Below are positions 37,516 through 46,902 of a stretch of DNA of 52,761 nt, in pieces. A program made the position numbers and the translations under genes. Origin of the DNA: a virus; IMG/VR virus record IMGVR_UViG_3300014492_000001, positions 1-52,761 of that record. One strand, given 5' to 3'. How positions within the stretch are numbered: the stretch's first letter is position 1; the number at the start of each line of letters is the position of its first letter. The notes under the pieces are model-generated. The model saw nothing but the letters and a program-made list of their open reading frames with translations. It made no database searches and was not told the origin of the DNA.

Positions 37516-37795
37516 GCGCCGTTGTCTTAAGAGCCTAAAGATACTTCTCCAACACGCGCGGAGATTCCCCAAAGAAACTCACGCGATGATGACCAAGATG
37601 TCTCAATGCGAACCCGTATACACAGACCCAGCAAGTGCTTGGTTTCTCCTCGGGATGGTTTACGGGTCTCTCGGCACGATCATGACGGATGATTTTGTTC
37701 TTTATCTAAAAGTCATAGAGGTTGCCTGCAAAGAAAAAGACTTTAAACCCGGTGATTTCATCGGACCGAAAAGATTATACGGGAGAGCGACATGA
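37499..37795 (+). CDS. Hypothetical protein
   Basis: From ATG 37499 the product has 98 residues (MDQLTERRCLKSLKILLQHA...). AGGA precedes this ATG; a longer frame from 37442 overlaps the CsrA-like gene further. It is largely helical, with WFLLGMVYGSLGTIMTDDF as a hydrophobic part. Not recognised. Confidence 0.55.
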   Translation: MDQLTERRCLKSLKILLQHARRFPKETHAMMTKMSQCEPVYTDPASAWFLLGMVYGSLGTIMTDDFVLYLKVIEVACKEKDFKPGDFIGPKRLYGRAT

Positions 37796-38055
37796 GCAAG
37801 GTTCTTTGGCGAGTGATTTACAAACAAGGAGCGCGTCTTAAGGATCGCTGCTTTAGTGAGGAAGCTGAAGCGAGAGAGTTCGTGCTGAAGCAACGCAAGT
37901 ACCTGAACGACTACCGATTGGAGAAGATCAGCCACATTCCTATTTGGGACCGATGGCTCCGCACTCGAATCACTTGGTTCAATCTTGAAGTTCCAATCCT
38001 CTTTATCGTTCTTTGTGCATTCATGGGCTACGGCCTCTGGGAGATCCTAAAATGA
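37792..38055 (+). CDS. Small protein with C-terminal membrane anchor
   Basis: The 87-residue protein has a charged first half and one transmembrane segment at residues 67-86 (EVPILFIVLCAFMGYGLWEI). It overlaps both neighbours by 4 bp and directly precedes the glycosyltransferase. It could anchor a sugar-transfer step to the membrane; this is inference. Confidence 0.55.
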   Translation: MSKVLWRVIYKQGARLKDRCFSEEAEAREFVLKQRKYLNDYRLEKISHIPIWDRWLRTRITWFNLEVPILFIVLCAFMGYGLWEILK

Positions 38056-39128
38056 TTAACGTTCTACTTATTATCCCGAATAGAAACGACGCGACCTCAC
38101 TCTATCGAGGCATGGGACCATTCGCCTTACTGCGGAAAGAATTTAATTTTAACATAGTAACCTCTGACACGGTGGACGAGTCGATCTTAGATCTCGTGGA
38201 CTTCGTGTTCATGCAGAGACCCAGTACGGACGGGCACGCCAAAGTAGCGGAGATGTGCAAGATCAACGGAACACCGCTCTGGATTGATTACGACGACTTC
38301 CTATTCGAAGTTCCTCAAGATAACCCAGCTTACGACGCATACATGAAGCGCGAAGTGCATAACAACATCGTTAAGATTATTCGGATGGCAGACGTGGTGA
38401 CCGTATCCACGGAACAGCTCAAGCGTTGCCTTCAACCTAAAGGCCACGTTTTGAATGAGCGAGTCTACGTGGTTCACAACGCTCTTCACGATAAGTACTT
38501 GCGTCTGAAGCAGCCGTTTAAATTTAAGCCGCACATCAACTGGCGCGGATCAAGAACGCACATGCGAGACATCATGGAGTACGCACCAGAGGTTGCGGAG
38601 TTTGCTAACAAGCATCAGGAGTCCACGTTTACCTTCATTGGGGATAACCCGTGGTACCTGACTCAGAACATGCCTCGCAAGCAGGCCATCGTTGTACCTC
38701 CAATGGGAATAAACGATTACTTCCAGTTCATCACGAAGACGAACCCATCTATTCAGATCGTGCCGCTTCACGACTCCATGTTTAACCGCTGCAAGTCGAA
38801 CATCGCTTGGATCGAAGCTTCTCTCGCTGGGGCAATCTGTATCGCTCCGAGATGGCAGGAGTGGGAAGATAAACCCGGATGCCTCACCTATTCCACACCA
38901 GAGGAATTTAGGGACTGCCTCGAATACGCTATCGCTAATCCAGATGAGATGGCACAGCAGCACGCGCTTGGGTTCGAATACATTCAGAAGAATCTATTGC
39001 TCTCGAACATTAATGTGTTTCGTAATGTACTGATGCAATGTCTTTACGCCTTAGTTCGCGGAGCAGAAGTAACATTTCCAAGGGACGGAGAAGCGCTCGA
39101 GGAAGAAGCTGTCATGGAGCTGGAATGA
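38052..39128 (+). CDS. Glycosyltransferase, GT-B fold
   Basis: From ATG 38052 the product is 358 aa: MINVLLIIPNRNDATSLYRGMGP at the start, then PLWIDYDDFLFEVP, ADVVTVSTEQLKRCLQ, VHNALHDKYL, NWRGSRTHMRDI, and IEASLAGAICIAPRWQEWED near the C-terminus. These follow GT-4-like enzymes (acceptor domain, then donor domain with the glycine-rich loop). It overlaps the RmlB-like gene by 4 bp, forming an operon with it. The target could be a virion protein or cell-surface glycan. Confidence 0.75.
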   Translation: MINVLLIIPNRNDATSLYRGMGPFALLRKEFNFNIVTSDTVDESILDLVDFVFMQRPSTDGHAKVAEMCKINGTPLWIDYDDFLFEVPQDNPAYDAYMKREVHNNIVKIIRMADVVTVSTEQLKRCLQPKGHVLNERVYVVHNALHDKYLRLKQPFKFKPHINWRGSRTHMRDIMEYAPEVAEFANKHQESTFTFIGDNPWYLTQNMPRKQAIVVPPMGINDYFQFITKTNPSIQIVPLHDSMFNRCKSNIAWIEASLAGAICIAPRWQEWEDKPGCLTYSTPEEFRDCLEYAIANPDEMAQQHALGFEYIQKNLLLSNINVFRNVLMQCLYALVRGAEVTFPRDGEALEEEAVMELE

Positions 39129-40108
39129 AAGTTCTAATCACAGGATGGGCTGGGTTCATCGGCTCGAACCTTACTCGGATGATCCTCAGTGATACTGACT
39201 GGGATATCTACGGAATGGACTCCCACACCTACGCAGCAAGGCCGCTCTGGGTTTACACGGTGGTCCAGTCGAACCAAAAACTTAAAGATAGATTCTTCGC
39301 TCTGCCGAATGATATCCGCACATTCCCCCTCGAGGGCTTAGTATTCGATGTGGTCATACACCTTGCCGCTGAGTCCCATGTTTGTAGATCAATAGAGGGA
39401 CCAGAGAAGTTCATCGATACGAATATCCTTGGGACGTTCAATCTTCTCGAGGGTCTTCGCAGGTCAAAAAGCAAAGCAATCTTCCATCACGTATCAACAG
39501 ACGAGGTTTACGGTGTCGCGCAAGAAGGATCAAAGTTTAAAGAAAGCACTCCGTACGATCCAAGGAGTCCTTATTCAGCAAGTAAAGCAGCAAGCGACCA
39601 CCTCGTATCCGCTTACCACCACACCTACGGGCTCAATACGAGAATCACGAACTGCTCGAACAACTTCGGTGCGAACCAGCATTCAGAGAAGCTCATCCCC
39701 AAGACGATCAAGAGAATCCTCAAAGGAGAGCCGGTCACTCTCTACGGACCAGGCAATCAAGTTAGAGACTGGATCTGGGTTGACGATCACTGCCGAGGAA
39801 TCCTCGCAGCTATTGCTAATGGCAGCCCGGGAGGTACTTATTTACTTGGGGGAGAGTGTGAAAGAACAAATCTCGAAGTCGTACAAGACTGCTGGATTGC
39901 TTGCCAAGAAGTCGCGGAAGAACAAAAGATCAAACTCCCGACGGACCTCGTAATAGAACATACAAACGACCGCCCGACCGATGACCAGCGTTACGCCATT
40001 GATTGCTCACATGCCAAGAAGATGCTCAACTGGAAGCCGTTACACGAGCTGTACTTCGAAAGGTTGAAGGAGACCGTTAGATGGTATCTGAAACACGAGC
40101 CAACGTAA
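39125..40108 (+). CDS. dTDP-glucose 4,6-dehydratase-like SDR
   Basis: The 327-residue protein has MKVLITGWAGFIGSNLTR (NAD-binding), HVSTDEVYGV, YSASKAASDHL (catalytic YxxxK), NCSNNFGANQHSEKLIPKTI and RDWIWVDDHCRGI, the full RmlB signature. RmlB makes dTDP-4-keto-6-deoxyglucose. The start is set at ATG 39125 (ATGA overlap), not the longer frame from 39038. Confidence 0.85.
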   Translation: MKVLITGWAGFIGSNLTRMILSDTDWDIYGMDSHTYAARPLWVYTVVQSNQKLKDRFFALPNDIRTFPLEGLVFDVVIHLAAESHVCRSIEGPEKFIDTNILGTFNLLEGLRRSKSKAIFHHVSTDEVYGVAQEGSKFKESTPYDPRSPYSASKAASDHLVSAYHHTYGLNTRITNCSNNFGANQHSEKLIPKTIKRILKGEPVTLYGPGNQVRDWIWVDDHCRGILAAIANGSPGGTYLLGGECERTNLEVVQDCWIACQEVAEEQKIKLPTDLVIEHTNDRPTDDQRYAIDCSHAKKMLNWKPLHELYFERLKETVRWYLKHEPT

Positions 40109-40356
40109 TCGTAGACGCGGACTTCGTAGAATCGGTTTCGGACGTAAAGGACATCACGCTTGCTTATGTTAGAGCAGCGATGGAAGCAGGGGACGATAAC
40201 AAAGAGACCTACCTTCGGGGAATGCTTCGAGGGGTTGAGATCTGCATGGAGAACTACCAGATATGTTTAGACGCGATGGCGAAGGATCAGAGAGAGCAGG
40301 CGCTGAAAGATCTTCAAACGAATCTCAACTTAACCACAATGGACAGCAGTACTTAG
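40081..40356 (+). CDS. Small helical hypothetical protein
   Basis: The 91-residue protein (MVSETRANVIVDADFVESVS...) is acidic and helical. It overlaps the end of the RmlB-like gene by 28 bp and the RmlC-like gene by about 94 bp in another frame. Not recognised. Confidence 0.5.
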   Translation: MVSETRANVIVDADFVESVSDVKDITLAYVRAAMEAGDDNKETYLRGMLRGVEICMENYQICLDAMAKDQREQALKDLQTNLNLTTMDSST

Positions 40357-40898
40357 TTCACGGGTTCGGTAAAGGCGGGCCCAAGCTTATTACCTTACCC
40401 AGGTATATCGACGATCGCGGCTCATTCATGGAGAGCTTCAACAAGAGGGTGTTTGAACTCTTAGCGCTACCTACGGAATTCCCACAAGACAATATAAGTG
40501 AATCTAAGGCGAACGTGATTCGCGGGATGCACCTACAGAAGAACAACCCCCAAGGGAAACTCGTTACCGCGATCCGTGGGCACATTCAGGATGTATGTAT
40601 TGATCTTCGACCTGGCGAGACCTTCGGCCAAACCTACTCAGTAAAGCTCGGTCCTACGAAGGAAGGCTTTAGACAGTTCTTCTACATCCCTCCAGGGTTC
40701 GCTCACGGGTTCAGAAGTCTGACTGATTGCATCGTTCAATACAAATGCACCACTCTTTACGACAAGGAGTCTGATGGTGGGATTAACCCAATGGAGTCAG
40801 GAATAGACTGGGGATTAAAAGAAGAACAAGGCGTGACGATCTCCGAGAAGGATCGAATGCTGCCATCCCTGCTGGACTACTACAAAGCTTGCCATTAG
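40263..40898 (+). CDS. dTDP-4-dehydrorhamnose 3,5-epimerase-like (RmlC type)
   Basis: The 211-residue protein has the RmlC cupin pattern: DDRGSFMESFNKRVFE, QDNISESKANVIRGMHLQ, GKLVTAIRGHIQDVCIDLRP, IPPGFAHGFRSL and YKCTTLYDKES. The catalytic histidines (RGMH and GFAHGF) and tyrosine are present. With RmlB it would give dTDP-4-keto-rhamnose or a related sugar; no RmlD reductase was seen. The ATG at 40263 has GGAG upstream; the first 35 or so residues look non-conserved. Confidence 0.8.
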   Translation: MFRRDGEGSERAGAERSSNESQLNHNGQQYLVHGFGKGGPKLITLPRYIDDRGSFMESFNKRVFELLALPTEFPQDNISESKANVIRGMHLQKNNPQGKLVTAIRGHIQDVCIDLRPGETFGQTYSVKLGPTKEGFRQFFYIPPGFAHGFRSLTDCIVQYKCTTLYDKESDGGINPMESGIDWGLKEEQGVTISEKDRMLPSLLDYYKACH

Positions 40899-40907
40899 GA
40901 TTAGTCC

Positions 40908-42554
40908 ATGGCCGATCCGCATATCAACGACCTCGATAAAGACAATCCACTGCCTGAGTACGAGGATGTAGACGACGCCTTAGAAGACGTTCTCTATGCG
41001 CGACACGCTGAGATTGAGACCTTCGAAGACCTAGAGAAGCAGCGCGGGACATCGATCCCAGCCCTCTTTAACCAGCTCTATAAGTTCGTTCAGAACCCCA
41101 GCACTGTATCGGTCGAGACCTACAAGCGGATGGTCGACACAGACGACACGATCGGCTCCGGCGTGGACTTCCTGACTTCCTGCCTGGCAGCTCGCCTTGG
41201 GCGCTATCAACATAAGTCGAAAGAAATTACAGAGTTTGTTAATATGGCCCTCGAGGGGATCGAAGGCGGTCAGACGAACCTGATAAAGGAACTTCTCTCC
41301 GCTACTTGGGCAGGCTTCTCCGTTGGAGAGCAGGTCTGGGCGAACAAGGATGTGGGATTCGTTCCCCAAAAAGTTATCGTCCTACCACCGAACACGGTTC
41401 TATTCGAAACGGAGCGCACTGGTGAGCTTACCCCCGATGGCATCATGCAGTACCAAAGAAACTACAACCCGTATCTTCAAGGTAACGGCCTCGGTTATAC
41501 GATGGGCGGTATGGGCTCTGGTTTCTATGGCGCTGATCGTCCTGATGCTTACGCTAAGCTTGGTGATTTACCTTTTCCTCTCCGTACAGCTAACAGCTTC
41601 AACTACCTTTCGATCCGCATCCCCCGCCAGAAGTGCATTCATTACTCCTTCAATGCTCAAGGTCAGTTCGGAAATCCTTACGGAAGATCACTCTTAAGAC
41701 GGATTTATAAATACTACGTCATGAAGGACGCGATCCTTCAGATGCAAATGATCGCCCTGGATCGTAAGGGAACCGCTTTGACTGTCGTGTTCTGCGATCC
41801 GAATGCAATGCTAGAAGACGGAAACCAAGACGACGGATCTGGTCTTCAACAGTTCAGGGGTCAGGCCAAGAAGGGCATTCGTGCCGACTTTGCTGCGAGA
41901 GACGCCTTTAAGAACGTGCATAACGATTCCACGATCCTTCTTCCTGGTAAGAAAGGCGAAATGTATGACGTTGAGTTCATGCCTCAAGCTTCTAATATTC
42001 AGGACTTTATTGCGGCTGCTCAGTTCTGTAACCAATCGATTCTCCGAGGATTACTCCTCCCAAGCCTCATCTTTGGTAATGGTGATGGAACCGGCTCTTA
42101 CTCTCTGGGGCAGGAGCACGCCAAGACTTTTGATAAGATTTGTGACTCCGTTAACTCCGGGCTCGAGAACGTACTCCTTCAGCAATTGGTTAAGCCGATC
42201 ATTGCCTATAACTTCCCTCGCTCCGCATGGGAGAAGGACGGCCTCGGTTCTTTCTCCAAGCGCAACCTAAGCCAAGAAGAGATCGAAAAAGAGATGGCGA
42301 TGTACGAGTCCGGTATTAATGCTGGAGTTATCGACGCGAACGACCTGAACGATCTCAATAAGATGCGCGACACTCTTGGGTTCGACCCTCGGGATGAGAT
42401 CATCGAGAAGCCTATGCCTACTATGCCAGGAGAAGAAGGCGCGGAAACAACTGAGCAAGATCCAGCCGAGAAGCCCGAAGCTAAGGACGCGAAGAAGGAG
42501 GACAAAATGAAACGGTTGTTCTCGAAAATTAAAAGCATTATCCTGGGTGGGTAA
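40908..42554 (+). CDS. Portal protein (DUF935 / Mu gp29-like)
   Basis: The 548-residue protein has YKRMVDTDDTIGSGVDFLTS near the N-terminus, TWAGFSVGEQVWANKDVGFV, IPRQKCIHYSFNAQGQFGNP, GRSLLRRIYKYYVMKDAIL, and FDKICDSVNSGLENVLLQQL near the end, the DUF935 portal order. The dodecameric portal is the DNA entry/exit channel. The C-terminal 60 residues are acidic with a lysine-rich end. Confidence 0.85.
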   Translation: MADPHINDLDKDNPLPEYEDVDDALEDVLYARHAEIETFEDLEKQRGTSIPALFNQLYKFVQNPSTVSVETYKRMVDTDDTIGSGVDFLTSCLAARLGRYQHKSKEITEFVNMALEGIEGGQTNLIKELLSATWAGFSVGEQVWANKDVGFVPQKVIVLPPNTVLFETERTGELTPDGIMQYQRNYNPYLQGNGLGYTMGGMGSGFYGADRPDAYAKLGDLPFPLRTANSFNYLSIRIPRQKCIHYSFNAQGQFGNPYGRSLLRRIYKYYVMKDAILQMQMIALDRKGTALTVVFCDPNAMLEDGNQDDGSGLQQFRGQAKKGIRADFAARDAFKNVHNDSTILLPGKKGEMYDVEFMPQASNIQDFIAAAQFCNQSILRGLLLPSLIFGNGDGTGSYSLGQEHAKTFDKICDSVNSGLENVLLQQLVKPIIAYNFPRSAWEKDGLGSFSKRNLSQEEIEKEMAMYESGINAGVIDANDLNDLNKMRDTLGFDPRDEIIEKPMPTMPGEEGAETTEQDPAEKPEAKDAKKEDKMKRLFSKIKSIILGG

Positions 42555-42784
42555 TGACTAAGAAGACCGTCACACAGTTGTTCATTCTTCTTACCTGCCT
42601 GATCTGGGTGGTTTGGGACGTTCTCGTTTATCTCAAGTGGGGAACTCCCACGACGATTAGTGCGGTGATCTGGAGATGGTCCTGGCACTGCCCCGGTATC
42701 CCGTTCTTCGCAGGTATTCTCTGCGGTCATTTGTTCTTTCAGATCGAAGGACCCACGGCCCTACCTAACCAGGGGAATACGTAA
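42554..42784 (+). CDS. Small two-helix membrane protein
   Basis: The 76-residue protein has hydrophobic helices at about 8-28 (TQLFILLTCLIWVVWDVLVY) and 50-66 (PFFAGILCGHLFFQI). Such genes after the portal are common in marine and environmental phages; function unknown. It starts at TAATG overlapping the portal stop. Confidence 0.6.
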   Translation: MTKKTVTQLFILLTCLIWVVWDVLVYLKWGTPTTISAVIWRWSWHCPGIPFFAGILCGHLFFQIEGPTALPNQGNT

Positions 42785-43240
42785 ATGCTTTGCGCTCTAG
42801 TTCAAAACAGCATGGTCGTTTCAATCGTGACGATCCCCGACGATGGTGGAACGTCTTATTCTGAGGTCGCCTCTCAATACCAGGCCGCAATCGACATTAC
42901 CCAGGCCGTCCCACAGCCTCAAGTAGGGTGGACTTTTAACGGAAGCTCTCTCGTCTCAAACGGTTCTGCGTCCATGAAGATAACGAAGCTTGCTCTAAAG
43001 AACAGGTTTACCCTTACTGAACTCGTGGAGATACAGGCCGCATCCTCGGTCGCAAATACCGAGGGGTTTACTCTCCAAGTTCTTGAGAGTGAGGAGTCAG
43101 TCGCAACATTCATTGACCTCAGCGACCCCAATACGATTCAAGGAATTTACTATCTAGTCAGTGTTAATCTCCTGACCTCTGATCGGGCTAACACGATTTT
43201 AACAACGCCGCCCACGGCTTTTGAGGCATACACGGGATGA
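42785..43240 (+). CDS. Hypothetical structural protein of the head-fibre block
   Basis: The 151-residue protein (MLCALVQNSMVVSIVTIPDD...) has a VVxIVxxPD start and a GWTFNGSSL motif reminiscent of tail-fibre accessory or attachment modules, and a helical part (MKITKLALKNRFTLTELVEI). It overlaps the next, larger gene by 4 bp and is likely its partner or chaperone. Confidence 0.5.
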   Translation: MLCALVQNSMVVSIVTIPDDGGTSYSEVASQYQAAIDITQAVPQPQVGWTFNGSSLVSNGSASMKITKLALKNRFTLTELVEIQAASSVANTEGFTLQVLESEESVATFIDLSDPNTIQGIYYLVSVNLLTSDRANTILTTPPTAFEAYTG

Positions 43241-45483
43241 AAACATTTCAAGTCGGTTTACAAAACGCGATTCAAACAACCTACTCTAACAACGGCGTCA
43301 CGACTCTTTTAGGCCGCGTGTTTCAAAAGACTCTTCAAGGGCAACAAGCTTTAGGGCCTTCTAGAACTCAATTCATCGACGTGCAAACTCTTGCCGGGTT
43401 CTCGCCGCTCATGTCGTTCTATAACCCTACGACTCAGCATTTATTCGTCGTGAGTGGGGCAAGCGCTAATCCTTCGATCGCTTTATTTAATTTCAATAGT
43501 TCTAACGGCACTTATTCCTATGTAGGGAAAGTGATCATGTCCCTCGCAAACTCTGCTGTGACTACCTATACGTTCCGTGGGTTTAAGGTTTACGAGTCGG
43601 GTGGAGTGATTAACCTTCTTTTGTCCACCGGGGGGTCTGTCGCTACGAACGGTGGAACTTATGCTGCTCTTGGTCTCTCGACTGCAGATTTCACAGTGGG
43701 ATCGACCACTATTTACTCTGCCTCTGGTCCGAGTCAAAAGGCAGTTTACTTCCTTCAAGACCCTGCAAACGTGGGAGTTGCTCACGTTGCTACGACTGCA
43801 TGGGGAGTGGCACTTCCGTATTCATCTTCAAACTCTGCACTCAACACGAAGGTTTATCAATTAAACGGAACGATTGCTCTTCCACAGGTTTTCTCTTGGG
43901 ATTTAGCCGGAACTCCATCCGTCGATGGAACGGTTACCAATGGAGTGAGCGCCAAGACTACGACTTACGCAGGGACTTCTCCTGCAGCTTTTTATCAAAT
44001 GGCTTCTCAGAATGGGTACAACGTAACGAACGGGGATGCAGTTGTTTTGATGAATGGCACCGGAAACGTTCCGACCAACACCACTCCTTGGGCTCCTGGG
44101 ACTAGCCAAACGGCAGCGAACGTCTACTTTGTTCGTGATCTTCAGAACGTCTCTGGCGCATGGCAGTTCAATCTCTCTACTACTTTGGGAGGAGCAGCGG
44201 TTACTCCAACATCTACAACTTCTAACTTTACCATGATGAGAGCATTCGGTATTTCAAGCTCTCTCTTTAATATTAAAACTGGGATTCTCCCTGCGTTTAC
44301 TCTCGGAACGCTTTTAACGAATAACTCCTCTGGTTACTGCAAACCAGTGAACGCTCCAGCAAGCTCGGCCTTGAATGGACAGGACTGCATTTACTTCATG
44401 ACGACTACAGCTCTGTACATAGGGAAAATTACAGATCTTACATCTCTAGGCACTACTTGGGCCTCAATGACCTTTTCTGGGATTAATATCACAGGAACGG
44501 GTGTCGATATCACAACACCAGCCGTGGCTAACGGTACATACTCGGGTCAAGGGAATGCGTCCGATATCGACCAGTTCATCTATTCGGTGACCGGATCTAT
44601 TTTTGTTCTCAAGCCTTACCAGCCCTCGAACATCACTTCTGTCTTTGGAGGATCTAACAACCAGTACTTCGAAACCCTTAACCCAATCACGGTTCCTCCT
44701 GGGGCTGTGACGATCACCGATGTAAGTTGCTACGGGGGCTGGATGTTTATCTCTAGCGGCGCTACAGGGCAAAGAGGGATTATCTTTACTGATCTTTTCT
44801 CTGCGGGTTCTTTTGGGAACTCAGCAATCATCAGCGCGGTTCAAAGTGTTCCATCTGGCACTACGCTTAAATATATCAACAACACAGCCGCAATCTTTTC
44901 TCTAACTAACGAGCCAGCTTTCTGGATTCGAAGCGCCGCCACTTCTACGGATGCAAGCTTTAACTCAGCAACTCTTCCTGTAGGGGTTCCTATTACTTCC
45001 GGGGTTGTTTCAAACGGATGGACGAGCATCGTAAAGGGTTCAGATCTCAGCGGAATGGGAATTGGGCCTTACTTCCAACTCTGCGTTACTTTCCCCCTTA
45101 CGAGCCAGGGGATCGGAGTACCCGCTCAGATCATTGATGCTCAATACTCGTGCTATCCCCCAGGAGAACAGTCTGATAACTGGTCCGTTGATCAAGACCA
45201 AACTACTCAAGGGACCGGATCTCCAAACTATACCGCTTGGTATATGACTCAAGTTTACGCGAGCGTCGTCCCTACTCTTTACGCAAGAGTGATCGATACG
45301 AACGGCAACTTGATCTTTAGCGCCAATACTTCTGCGAACCCCACGGCATTCCAGTACTCGACGAATAACGGAACCAGCTGGACATCGCTAGGAACGATCC
45401 CAAATACTGTAGGGACTTTGGTTAGAGTGCTTGTGACGCCAACTCCTTCTGTACTCGCTTCGCCTTCATTAAGGGAGTCTTAA
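43237..45483 (+). CDS. Large beta-rich protein, possible head fibre or decoration
   Basis: The 748-residue protein is S/T/G/N-rich with repeated beta patterns (AGFSPLMSFYNPTTQHLFVV, RGFKVYESGGVINLLLSTGG), as found in beta-propeller or fibre proteins. It has no signal peptide. It lies inside the head gene region between portal and gpF-like genes, not with the tail fibres, which suggests a capsid-attached fibre. No known family recognised. Confidence 0.6.
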   Translation: MKTFQVGLQNAIQTTYSNNGVTTLLGRVFQKTLQGQQALGPSRTQFIDVQTLAGFSPLMSFYNPTTQHLFVVSGASANPSIALFNFNSSNGTYSYVGKVIMSLANSAVTTYTFRGFKVYESGGVINLLLSTGGSVATNGGTYAALGLSTADFTVGSTTIYSASGPSQKAVYFLQDPANVGVAHVATTAWGVALPYSSSNSALNTKVYQLNGTIALPQVFSWDLAGTPSVDGTVTNGVSAKTTTYAGTSPAAFYQMASQNGYNVTNGDAVVLMNGTGNVPTNTTPWAPGTSQTAANVYFVRDLQNVSGAWQFNLSTTLGGAAVTPTSTTSNFTMMRAFGISSSLFNIKTGILPAFTLGTLLTNNSSGYCKPVNAPASSALNGQDCIYFMTTTALYIGKITDLTSLGTTWASMTFSGINITGTGVDITTPAVANGTYSGQGNASDIDQFIYSVTGSIFVLKPYQPSNITSVFGGSNNQYFETLNPITVPPGAVTITDVSCYGGWMFISSGATGQRGIIFTDLFSAGSFGNSAIISAVQSVPSGTTLKYINNTAAIFSLTNEPAFWIRSAATSTDASFNSATLPVGVPITSGVVSNGWTSIVKGSDLSGMGIGPYFQLCVTFPLTSQGIGVPAQIIDAQYSCYPPGEQSDNWSVDQDQTTQGTGSPNYTAWYMTQVYASVVPTLYARVIDTNGNLIFSANTSANPTAFQYSTNNGTSWTSLGTIPNTVGTLVRVLVTPTPSVLASPSLRES

Positions 45484-45484
45484 G

Positions 45485-46528
45485 ATGGGTTATCTGTTTT
45501 CAGAGGCAGTGAAGACCTTTCCTCAGACAGCGGTACAAAATACTACCGCCCCGACCTTCTCTGGCGTTTCGAGCGTTGTTCCTAACAACGATGGATCGAT
45601 AACCGCAAACTGGTCAGTCGCTACTGGAGCTGCTGCTACACCTATTCGATACAAGGTTTATATTGCGTTAGGGGCAAGTGTGGCTCCTACAACTCTTTTC
45701 GTCGGGGCAAACATCGCTGGAGAAGTGCAGTCGGGTTCCACATTCGCAAACATTTTTCAGCTCGGCGACAAGGCGACCTATCTCATCAACGGCTTGACAT
45801 ACACCGTGGGTGTCCGCGCTTACAGTGCCGAGAACATCACAGAGACCAACAACGCTACTTTAAACGTAACTGCGGTTGCTTCTGGGAATATCGGCGGTGT
45901 TATTCAAGCAACTTCGTCGGCTCTTATCGCGACTCAGCTACTACTTCAAACTGACCACTCTAATTTTCAAGCGGATCATACCGCCTTCCAGGGAGACCAC
46001 ACGGCGTTCCAAGGAGATCACTCCAACTTCCAAACCGACCACACGAACTTTGGAACGGATCACTCTAACTTTCTTACTGACCATTCGAACTTCCAGAGCG
46101 ATCTATCTACCTTCGCTGCAGACCTCGCTACGTTCGCTACAGGGCTCACGGCGTTCGCGAATAGCAATACGGCCTTCGCCTCTTCCCTTACTACGCTAGC
46201 GGCTAACCTGAGCACTCTGGCGGGGCAACTTACGACGTTCGCAACTAATAATACGAACGCGGCGACAAATAACTCGACCCTCGCTGGCTACGTCGCCACG
46301 CTTTCATCTCAACTTACCGCACTGGCAACGACGGCCGCATCTCTGGCTTCTTCGGATGCTGGGATCGCAGCTTCTATCGTGGAGCTGAATAACACGGTGG
46401 ATTTATTCGAATCCTTAACGGACACCCTAGAGGCTCTAGTTTCGACCTTAAGCTCTGCCGTGATTCCTACTGACGTTTTAGGCGCAGTAGTTGATGATGA
46501 TGAGATTACGGGACTCGTAGAAGGATAG
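45485..46528 (+). CDS. Fn3-like plus long heptad-repeat fibre protein
   Basis: The 347-residue protein begins with a fibronectin-III-like domain (about 27-130; APTFSGVSSVVPNNDGSITA, YLINGLTYTVGVRAYS). From about residue 158 to 330 it is a continuous heptad array. The first seven or eight heptads read DHSNFQT-like, placing His at one core position and Phe at the other. These give way to L/F and L/L cores. This should form a trimeric coiled coil. It is probably a fibre shaft. Confidence 0.7.
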   Translation: MGYLFSEAVKTFPQTAVQNTTAPTFSGVSSVVPNNDGSITANWSVATGAAATPIRYKVYIALGASVAPTTLFVGANIAGEVQSGSTFANIFQLGDKATYLINGLTYTVGVRAYSAENITETNNATLNVTAVASGNIGGVIQATSSALIATQLLLQTDHSNFQADHTAFQGDHTAFQGDHSNFQTDHTNFGTDHSNFLTDHSNFQSDLSTFAADLATFATGLTAFANSNTAFASSLTTLAANLSTLAGQLTTFATNNTNAATNNSTLAGYVATLSSQLTALATTAASLASSDAGIAASIVELNNTVDLFESLTDTLEALVSTLSSAVIPTDVLGAVVDDDEITGLVEG

Positions 46529-46536
46529 GAGAGAAG

Positions 46537-46902
46537 ATGCCATCACAGATCATTCAAGGTGCGGATAAGGCTTTAGCGGTCAGACTCTCTAGCGAGTCAA
46601 CCGGAGATCCGTTTGATCTTTCTTCTGCAACCGAGATCGAGGCTAGATTCTTAAACGCAGACGGATCTTGCCAACATTACGACCTCAGTACTGGGGGAGT
46701 GACCATCCTAAGCGCAGGAGCAGGAAAGTTTCAGGTTAACCTTCCAGCCAGTGGTACCTCTCTTCTCGCTCCTACGGATAACACCCAGGACCCGCTTCTT
46801 TATCAGGGTGTCGAAATCCACGTTGAGATCGCGGGTAAGGAGACGATTATCAACCTCCCGTCTACGATCGACGTACAACCACCTCTCTTTCCTGGCTGCT
46901 AA
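46537..46902 (+). CDS. BppU N-terminal-like / Ig-like structural protein
   Basis: The 121-residue protein (MPSQIIQGADKALAVRLSSE...) has an ADKALAVRL...FDLSSATEIEARFLNADGS pattern seen in attachment domains such as the baseplate upper protein N-terminus. It could connect a fibre to the capsid. It overlaps the next gene by 1 bp. Confidence 0.55.
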   Translation: MPSQIIQGADKALAVRLSSESTGDPFDLSSATEIEARFLNADGSCQHYDLSTGGVTILSAGAGKFQVNLPASGTSLLAPTDNTQDPLLYQGVEIHVEIAGKETIINLPSTIDVQPPLFPGC

